Origin: an uncultured Oscillospiraceae bacterium
GTDB lineage: Bacteria; Bacillota; Clostridia; Oscillospirales; Acutalibacteraceae
Direction of reading: 5' to 3'
Assembly (NCBI GenBank): GCA_905200265.1
Contig: CAJKJS010000005.1
Span: 1-19,466, forward strand
Length of the DNA stretch: 19,466 nt
Shown here: piece by piece, positions 15,882-19,466 of the stretch
Layout of the letters: each line of letters begins with the position of its first letter
Numbering within the stretch: position 1 is the first letter of the stretch
Notes under the pieces: generated by a model
Told to the model about the DNA's origin: nothing
Databases searched by the model: none
Seen by the model: the letters and a program-made list of their open reading frames with translations, nothing else
Program-made: the position numbers and the translations under genes

Positions 15882-15924
15882 GAAATTTTTTATACGACTA
15901 TTTTGTTTCAAAGGAGTTGTTTTT

Positions 15925-16548
15925 ATGTTCTGTTCTCAGTGCGGAAAAAATATACCCAACGCCGGCCGCTTTTGCCCGTATTGCGGTGCGCCTGTAGGAA
16001 CATCGCCCGCGGCGGGTCCGGCGCCCACTACACCGCCTCCCGCGCCGGTGCAGCCCAATCAGCCGAATCAACCGGCCCTCACCCCCGCTTTTCAGCAGTA
16101 CTTAAAGCTACTGGAGCAGCGCCTGCAACAGCCCCCGCGCTACATTCCGGAACTGAATGCCTATCTGTTTTATACCAGCCGGATTTCGGCCGCCCTTAGC
16201 AAAATGAAACAGTATTTCTACGTCACCCAAAACGACCAGGCCGACGGCAACATGCTCAAAGCCTACTCCAACGCCTGCACGCAGTTTACCTTTAACAGCC
16301 ACGACGGGCTGCCCCGGGGCATTGTCAGTGGGCTGGTGATTTACAGTATTATGGTGCAAACCCACGCCACTCCCGGCGCCTGCGCCGCCGCTGCCCAGCT
16401 GCCCGAAAACCATTACAGCGCCTTTGAATTGCCCGTGGTGGTGGATCTCTCTACCCATCAGCTCATTCACTGCACCCGCACACCGGTATGGGGCTGGGCC
16501 ATGTGGAGTAAGATCCGGCGCGTAGCCGATGAAACGCTGCTGTTTTAA
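15925..16548 (+). CDS. Zinc-ribbon protein of unknown function
   Basis: A 207-residue protein. It starts with a single treble-clef zinc ribbon, CSQCG at 3-7 and CPYCG at 17-21, giving four Cys ligands (3, 6, 17, 20). A Pro/Ala/Gln/Asn-rich linker (about 24-55) leads to a globular region (55-207) with no motif I recognise. That region has His/Cys scattered through it (for example His126, Cys153, His182, Cys183) and a Trp-rich end (VWGWAMW). There is no signal peptide or clear membrane segment. The ATG at 15925 has AAGGAG eight bases upstream; the open frame further up overlaps the previous gene and is not used. It sits 43 nt after the cysteine desulfurase, so the two may share a transcript. 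Many Clostridia proteins share this ribbon-plus-unknown-domain plan, so no function is assigned. Confidence 0.85.
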   Translation: MFCSQCGKNIPNAGRFCPYCGAPVGTSPAAGPAPTTPPPAPVQPNQPNQPALTPAFQQYLKLLEQRLQQPPRYIPELNAYLFYTSRISAALSKMKQYFYVTQNDQADGNMLKAYSNACTQFTFNSHDGLPRGIVSGLVIYSIMVQTHATPGACAAAAQLPENHYSAFELPVVVDLSTHQLIHCTRTPVWGWAMWSKIRRVADETLLF

Positions 16549-16679
16549 GTTTGTCCTTATGACAGTATAGGATGATGGGGTGCATTTTATGTTCCTCTCA
16601 TAACAAAACGTATAATCCCGCCGGGAATATACAGGTTTTTCACATTTCCCACTTGATTTTCAACAAAATAAAAGCTCTT

Positions 16680-16702
16680 CGGGGGAAATTCTCCGTTTTT
16701 TT
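16680..16702 (+). terminator. Probable terminator of the cysteine desulfurase/zinc-ribbon transcript
   Basis: CGGGGG, loop AAAT, TTCTCCG forms a short stem (two G-U pairs) followed by seven T residues on the plus strand. It lies about 130 bp past the zinc-ribbon stop codon. The bases between (16549-16679) show nothing I can support. A reading frame through them lacks a spaced ribosome binding site and runs into both terminators. Confidence 0.55.
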
Positions 16703-16711
16703 CATGATGAC

Positions 16712-16751
16712 AAAAAGAGGAAGAAAGCGCTCAGGCTTTCTTCCTCTTTTT
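16712..16751. terminator. Strong bidirectional terminator between convergent genes
   Basis: A perfect 17-bp inverted repeat starting AAAAAGAGGAAG and ending CTTCCTCTTTTT has a 6-nt GCTCAG loop. T runs follow on both strands. It lies directly past the stop of the minus-strand RNHCP gene and also backs up the plus-strand terminator at 16680-16702. Confidence 0.92.
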
Positions 16752-16757
16752 TACGTC

Positions 16758-17180
16758 TTAATCCAGGTCGCTATATCCACCCAGCTTCTCCATCTCTTCC
16801 AGCCTTTCCAGCGGGAACGGCGGGGATGCCAGGGGTTTGACGGCAATCGACATCAGTTTTAACGGGTTATCATCGGCCGCTACGCGGTTCGAGCTGATCT
16901 TGCCGCACCGGCGGCACCGGTGCACCAGCGCCCATTCGCCGCCTTTGCGCACCCACACTCCCACCGGCTCCATCACGCCGCCGCAATCCGAAGCCCGGTC
17001 GCCCGGTTCTTCATCCACATGCAAGCTGGAAAGGCAGTTGGGGCAGTGATTGCGGTGTTCGCTGCCGGCCCCCTGAGGGACCACCGGCCGCCCACATACC
17101 CGGCAGACAAAACTGTCGTGGCAGGCATGGGTTTTATAATACCCTTTTTCGTATTGTTTTCGTTTGTTTTCACGGTTCAA
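16758..17180 (-). CDS. RNHCP-domain zinc-binding protein
   Basis: The 140-residue protein carries the name-giving RNHCP motif at 43-47, in EHRNHCPNCLSSLHVD. It also has CRVC at 26-29 and CRRCG at 89-93. This suggests two zinc sites, one from Cys26/Cys29/Cys46/Cys49 and another including Cys89/Cys92. The rest is basic at the N-terminus (NRENKRKQYEKGYYK) and acidic at the end. The RNHCP family has no assigned function that I know of. The start is TTG at 17180 with AGGAGG seven bases upstream. An in-frame GTG at 17231 lies inside the leader hairpins, has no ribosome binding site, and is rejected. A short upstream reading frame and paired hairpins (17217-17291) suggest translational control. It follows the MATE gene in the same direction. 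Confidence 0.88.
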   Translation of the reverse strand: MNRENKRKQYEKGYYKTHACHDSFVCRVCGRPVVPQGAGSEHRNHCPNCLSSLHVDEEPGDRASDCGGVMEPVGVWVRKGGEWALVHRCRRCGKISSNRVAADDNPLKLMSIAVKPLASPPFPLERLEEMEKLGGYSDLD

Positions 17181-17216
17181 GAAAATTCCTCCTGCAAGTT
17201 GTGCTTTCGCCAGCTT

Positions 17217-17261
17217 CCGGGAGGTGGTCACCGGTCAGCAGTGGCAAACCTCCCGGTTTGC
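17217..17261 (-). promoter_or_regulatory. Two mutually exclusive hairpins in the RNHCP leader (possible translational attenuator)
   Basis: On the minus strand, hairpin A is GCAAACC, loop GGGA, GGTTTGC (17261-17244). Hairpin B pairs CCGGGAGGT (17256-17248) with ACCTCCCGG (17225-17217). Both use the same CCGGGAGGT bases, so only one can form. The ACCTCC of hairpin B is complementary to GGAGG of the RNHCP Shine-Dalgarno sequence (17193-17188). Thus A would leave ACCTCC free to block translation, while B would hold it and leave the site open. This resembles erm-type control and is inferred by eye. Confidence 0.5.
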
Positions 17262-17291
17262 GACCGACGCGTCTTCACGATACATCTTCAT
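17235..17291 (-). CDS. Putative 18-residue leader peptide upstream of the RNHCP gene
   Basis: The ATG at 17291 has AAAGGAG ten bases upstream (a second ATG follows two codons later). The frame gives MKMYREDASVANREVCHC and ends at TGA 55 nt before the RNHCP start. Codons 11-16 form hairpin A and codons 12-15 overlap one arm of hairpin B. A ribosome held around codons 8-12 would block hairpin A and favour B. The peptide matches no arrest motif I can name with certainty. The Cys-His-Cys end could mean sensing of Cys-tRNA or metal, but that is speculation. It is too short for coding statistics. Confidence 0.45.
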   Translation of the reverse strand: MKMYREDASVANREVCHC

Positions 17292-17318
17292 ATATCTTAG
17301 GCTCCTTTCGAAAAATCC

Positions 17319-17334
17319 ACCCCTTTTGCGGGGT
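17319..17334. terminator. Small hairpin after the MATE gene
   Basis: ACCCC and GGGGT pair around TTTTGC. On the minus strand the stem is followed by GGATTTTTCG and on the plus strand by TTTCTTT. It lies 20 nt past the MATE stop and may end that transcript, partly or fully. If the promoter at 17342-17370 is used, it would instead form the very 5' end of the RNHCP mRNA. Confidence 0.45.
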
Positions 17335-17341
17335 TTTCTTT

Positions 17342-17370
17342 ATCGTATCACGTTTATTCTCCCAAGACAA
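17342..17370 (-). promoter_or_regulatory. Weak candidate promoter for the RNHCP leader
   Basis: TTGTCT (17365-17370), a 17-bp spacer and TACGAT (17342-17347) on the minus strand, within and just past the end of the MATE gene. Each hexamer matches consensus at four of six places. The start would be near 17335, giving a leader of about 155 nt. Confidence 0.35.
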
Positions 17371-18700
17371 GCTTTTTTCTCTCCAAAGCGATTACGGTAA
17401 CGACGAGCGCCACGGCCAGCAAGGCCGTCAGTACATCGGCCGCCGGCTGCGCGACAATGACACCGGTATACCCCCCAACGGCACTGCCCACCGCCACAGC
17501 CAGGGCAAACAATACCCCCTGGCGGCTGATCGACAGCAAAAAGGCGCCCAATGCTTTCCCCATGGACTGGAATAAACACGTTGTCACCAGTCCGATAGCC
17601 ACAAAGACCATGCTGCTCACTTGCCACTGCAGCATTTCTGTCGCCATGCCTACCAGCGCCTGATCTTTCAGGAAGAGTGATGTCAGCTGCGGTGCCAGCA
17701 GCGCCAGCACCACCGTCAGCCCCAGCGCCAGTGCCCCTTCAAACCCATAGGCAAACCGCAAAATCTTCCACAACCTTCTGGTATTCCCGGCCCCGTAGTG
17801 GTACCCAAACAGCGGCTGGGCGCCAAAGGAAAAGCCCACCAGAATCAAAATGGCAATCATGGTGATTTTCAGTACAATCCCCATGGCCGCAATACAGTCG
17901 CTGCCATAGGGCAGTAAGTACCGGTTCATCAGCATCACGCCCACGCTCTGCATCAAATTGGTGATGGAAGCCGGGATACCGATGACCATAATCTGCCCCA
18001 TTTGCTTTTTCGTAACGTGGCATAGCTTCGGCGAAAACGACAGCTGGTGGCTTTTTTTGTGGGTAATCCACACAAAGAAAACATCGGCGCACACATTGCC
18101 AATCACCGTGGCTACCGCCGCCCCGGCAGCGCCCATATGCAGCCCAAAAATAAACAGCGGATCAAGGACGATATTCACCACCGTACCGATCATGTTGCCG
18201 GCCATGGATTCTTTGGCAAGCCCTTCGGTACGCAGCAAATTGGACGGCACCAGCGAAAAGATAATGGCCGGAGCGCCCCACACAAGGCCCGTGTAATAGT
18301 CCCGGGCATAGGAAACCGTATGACTATCGGCCCCTAATAAACGCAAAATCGGTTCCGTAAATAGGAGCATCACGGCTGCCACCGCTACCCCGCACAAAAT
18401 CGAAACACAATAGCAAAAAGCGCTCACTTTCCGGGCGTTTTCCGCATCTTTGCGCCCCAGCAGCCGGGAAATCAGCGAACTGCCCCCCAGCCCGAAAATG
18501 TCACCTAAAGCCAGCATCAGGGTAAACACCGGCGCACACAGCGCCACCCCGGCGATCAGGTTTGTTTCCCCGGTCAGCGAAATAAAATAGGTATCCACCA
18601 TGTTGTACGCCAGCGATACCACCATGCTCAGCACCACCGGCAGGGCAAAGGTAAAGTACGCCTTTGGTACCGAGGCTTTTTCGAATAAATCGGTTTTCAT
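17354..18700 (-). CDS. MATE family multidrug/cation efflux transporter
   Basis: A membrane exporter that usually moves drugs or other organic cations in exchange for Na+ or H+. The 448 residues match the family length and show about twelve hydrophobic segments in two repeats. The N-terminal signature is PVVLSMVVSLAYNMVDTYFIS. GLGGSSLISRLLGRKD follows the second helix pair, and the second half has GIPASITNLMQSVGVMLMNRYL, the equivalent repeat. The ATG at 18700 (MKTDLFEKASVPKAYF) has AGGGAG seven bases upstream; the open frame further up crosses the promoter. It is divergent from a Crp-type regulator with 112 bp between, a common arrangement for exporters under local control. Its substrate cannot be read from the sequence. 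Confidence 0.93.
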   Translation of the reverse strand: MKTDLFEKASVPKAYFTFALPVVLSMVVSLAYNMVDTYFISLTGETNLIAGVALCAPVFTLMLALGDIFGLGGSSLISRLLGRKDAENARKVSAFCYCVSILCGVAVAAVMLLFTEPILRLLGADSHTVSYARDYYTGLVWGAPAIIFSLVPSNLLRTEGLAKESMAGNMIGTVVNIVLDPLFIFGLHMGAAGAAVATVIGNVCADVFFVWITHKKSHQLSFSPKLCHVTKKQMGQIMVIGIPASITNLMQSVGVMLMNRYLLPYGSDCIAAMGIVLKITMIAILILVGFSFGAQPLFGYHYGAGNTRRLWKILRFAYGFEGALALGLTVVLALLAPQLTSLFLKDQALVGMATEMLQWQVSSMVFVAIGLVTTCLFQSMGKALGAFLLSISRQGVLFALAVAVGSAVGGYTGVIVAQPAADVLTALLAVALVVTVIALERKKLVLGE

Positions 18701-18734
18701 GCCTTTTCTCCCTCTCTTCTTTTTTCCAGTTGCC

Positions 18735-18740
18735 AGTATA
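18735..18740 (-). promoter_or_regulatory. -10 element of the MATE gene
   Basis: TATACT on the minus strand predicts a start near 18728, about 28 nt before the ATG. There is no recognisable -35 hexamer at 16-18 bp. Instead, the palindrome at 18765-18774 is centred at -41.5, the usual place for a class II Crp-type activator. Confidence 0.5.
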
Positions 18741-18750
18741 AAAGATTCCC

Positions 18751-18779
18751 TAGAAAAAGTATCCGACATATGTCATAAT
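18751..18779 (+). promoter_or_regulatory. Candidate promoter of the Crp-type regulator gene
   Basis: TAGAAA (18751-18756), a 17-bp spacer and CATAAT (18774-18779) on the plus strand, with a start near 18786. The -35 is poor. The palindrome at 18765-18774 overlaps the spacer and the first base of the -10, so a bound protein would compete with polymerase. Confidence 0.45.
18765..18774. promoter_or_regulatory. Palindromic operator candidate GACATATGTC
   Basis: A perfect 10-bp palindrome in the MATE/regulator divergent region. It sits at -41.5 of the proposed MATE start and over the proposed regulator promoter. This would let one site activate the exporter and repress the regulator. The half-site GACAT is unlike the TGTGA of Crp or TTGAT of Fnr, in keeping with the divergent regulator next to it. 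Confidence 0.5.
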
Positions 18780-18812
18780 AGAGAGGATGTTTTTCTATCG
18801 GAAGGTGATGGC

Positions 18813-19433
18813 ATGAAATCCACCCGCGATCCCCGTATTCTGTCCCGCTTTCTTGCGCGCTGCCCGATATCCCAGTGGTTTGATACCCCCGATTTGCCTT
18901 TTTTACTGTTTTTGTATGAAAAAGGCGAGTGTATCGACCAGCTGCGCAATCCTGGCGACTATCTCCAAATCATCTTGCAAGGCCAGGCCCGTATCTACAC
19001 CCTACGGGCCGATGGTTCCTATTCTCCCATTCAGCGGGTCGGGCCGTTCACCGTATTGGGCGATATGGAATTTTGTGGGCAGCCGGTCACCCCCAACCGG
19101 GTGGAAGTGACCTCCCCTGTCACCTGTCTGGCACTGCCCCTCTCCCTCTGCCGTGATAAACTGGAAGAGGACACCCGGTTTCTGCATTTTTTGCTTCGTT
19201 CCCTGTCGCAAAAACTGATGGATTTTTCCACCACGGAGTCGGCCTTTTCCACGGTGGAAGAAAAAGTACTGGCCTTTTTGCAGCACGCCCCCAATCAAGC
19301 CCTCCGCAATGTGGAGCAAACCAGTTTTCAGCTGCATTGCAGCAGCCGCCAACTCTTGCGGGCACTAAAAACGCTTCAGGCAAAAGGCGTGGTGGAGAAA
19401 AAGGGGCGGGGATTTTACCAACTTCGAACGTAA
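18813..19433 (+). CDS. Crp/Fnr-family transcriptional regulator (YeiL-like)
   Basis: A 206-residue DNA-binding regulator. Residues about 30-115 form the cupin-like sensor fold of Crp proteins (YEKGECIDQLRNPGDYLQIILQGQARIYTL, then VGPFTVLGDMEFCG). About 120-145 is the dimer helix, and about 148-206 is a winged helix, with SFQLHCSSRQLLRALKTLQAKGVV as the helix-turn-helix. The cAMP-binding glutamate-arginine signature of true Crp is not evident. No cysteine cluster for an Fnr-type iron-sulfur centre is seen at the N-terminus, though Cys17, Cys40, Cys88, Cys105, Cys113 and Cys176 are scattered. The ATG at 18813 has GAAGG seven bases upstream. It is divergent from the MATE gene, its likely target. 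Confidence 0.87.
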   Translation: MKSTRDPRILSRFLARCPISQWFDTPDLPFLLFLYEKGECIDQLRNPGDYLQIILQGQARIYTLRADGSYSPIQRVGPFTVLGDMEFCGQPVTPNRVEVTSPVTCLALPLSLCRDKLEEDTRFLHFLLRSLSQKLMDFSTTESAFSTVEEKVLAFLQHAPNQALRNVEQTSFQLHCSSRQLLRALKTLQAKGVVEKKGRGFYQLRT

Positions 19434-19440
19434 GAAAAAC

Positions 19441-19466
19441 CACCCTTTCTCTAAAAAGAAAGGGTG
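19441..19466. terminator. Terminator hairpin after the regulator gene, at the window end
   Basis: CACCCTTTCT and AGAAAGGGTG form a perfect 10-bp stem with loop CTAAAA, starting seven bases past the stop codon. On the minus strand GTTTTTCTT follows, so it could also serve a gene approaching from the right. The plus-strand T run, if present, is outside the window. Confidence 0.75.

Noticed and set aside
16572..16862. A 96-codon plus-strand frame after the zinc-ribbon gene
   Set aside because: Its ATG has no properly spaced ribosome binding site, and the frame runs through both terminators into the RNHCP gene on the opposite strand.
17235..17291. Reading the Cys-His-Cys leader as a known sulfur-responsive or macrolide-responsive leader
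   Set aside because: I cannot match it with certainty to any described arrest or cysteine leader, so only a generic leader role is proposed.
1..19466. Search for defence systems, transposases, att sites, CRISPR repeats, tRNAs or rRNAs
   Set aside because: No integrase, transposase, Cas, toxin-antitoxin or restriction motif, no tandem repeats of array type, and no cloverleaf-like sequence was seen on either strand.

Overview
The window looks like chromosomal core sequence from a moderately GC-rich Firmicute, most likely a gut-type Clostridia (Oscillospirales/Ruminococcaceae-like). The grounds are the gene order rplI-dnaB and tilS-hpt-ftsH, GdpP and RNase J, strong AGGAGG-type ribosome binding sites, several TTG start codons, A/T-flanked intrinsic terminators, an RNHCP-domain protein, and a MATE exporter paired with a YeiL-like Crp regulator. 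This placement is inferred from gene content and protein sequence; no database was searched. I see no tRNA, rRNA, IS element, prophage, CRISPR array or classical defence cassette.

Layout. Bases 1-14267 are one long minus-strand block, transcribed right to left: rnj (RNase J), gdpP (c-di-AMP phosphodiesterase), rplI, dnaB, tilS, hpt, ftsH, a clear terminator, then parE and parC. A consensus promoter (TTGACA, 17 bp, TAGAAT) at 14596-14624 starts this block about 320 nt before the RNase J start codon. That long leader holds a terminator-like hairpin, a 27-codon reading frame with a ribosome binding site, and a second strong hairpin. Back to back with it, a second consensus promoter (14670-14699) drives a plus-strand pair: a divergent cysteine desulfurase and a zinc-ribbon protein of unknown function. 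These converge on a minus-strand RNHCP-domain gene across two terminators.

Upstream of the RNHCP gene is an unannotated 18-codon reading frame with a good ribosome binding site. It is embedded in two mutually exclusive hairpins, one of which would sequester a complement of the RNHCP Shine-Dalgarno sequence, as in a translational attenuator. Further right, a MATE exporter (minus) and a Crp/Fnr-type regulator (plus) are divergent. A perfect 10-bp palindrome between them is centred at -41.5 of the proposed MATE start site and touches the proposed -10 of the regulator gene, which fits activation of the exporter and autoregulation.

Working together: the minus-strand block combines RNA decay, c-di-AMP turnover, translation (L9, TilS), replication (DnaB, topoisomerase IV), purine salvage and membrane proteolysis, i.e. 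growth-linked housekeeping. The right third (RNHCP, MATE, Crp) looks like a small, possibly stress- or drug-responsive accessory cluster. The points most worth following are the RNHCP leader peptide with its hairpins, the RNase J leader, the Crp/MATE operator, and the divergent active-site or drug-contact residues in ParC, ParE and the cysteine desulfurase.
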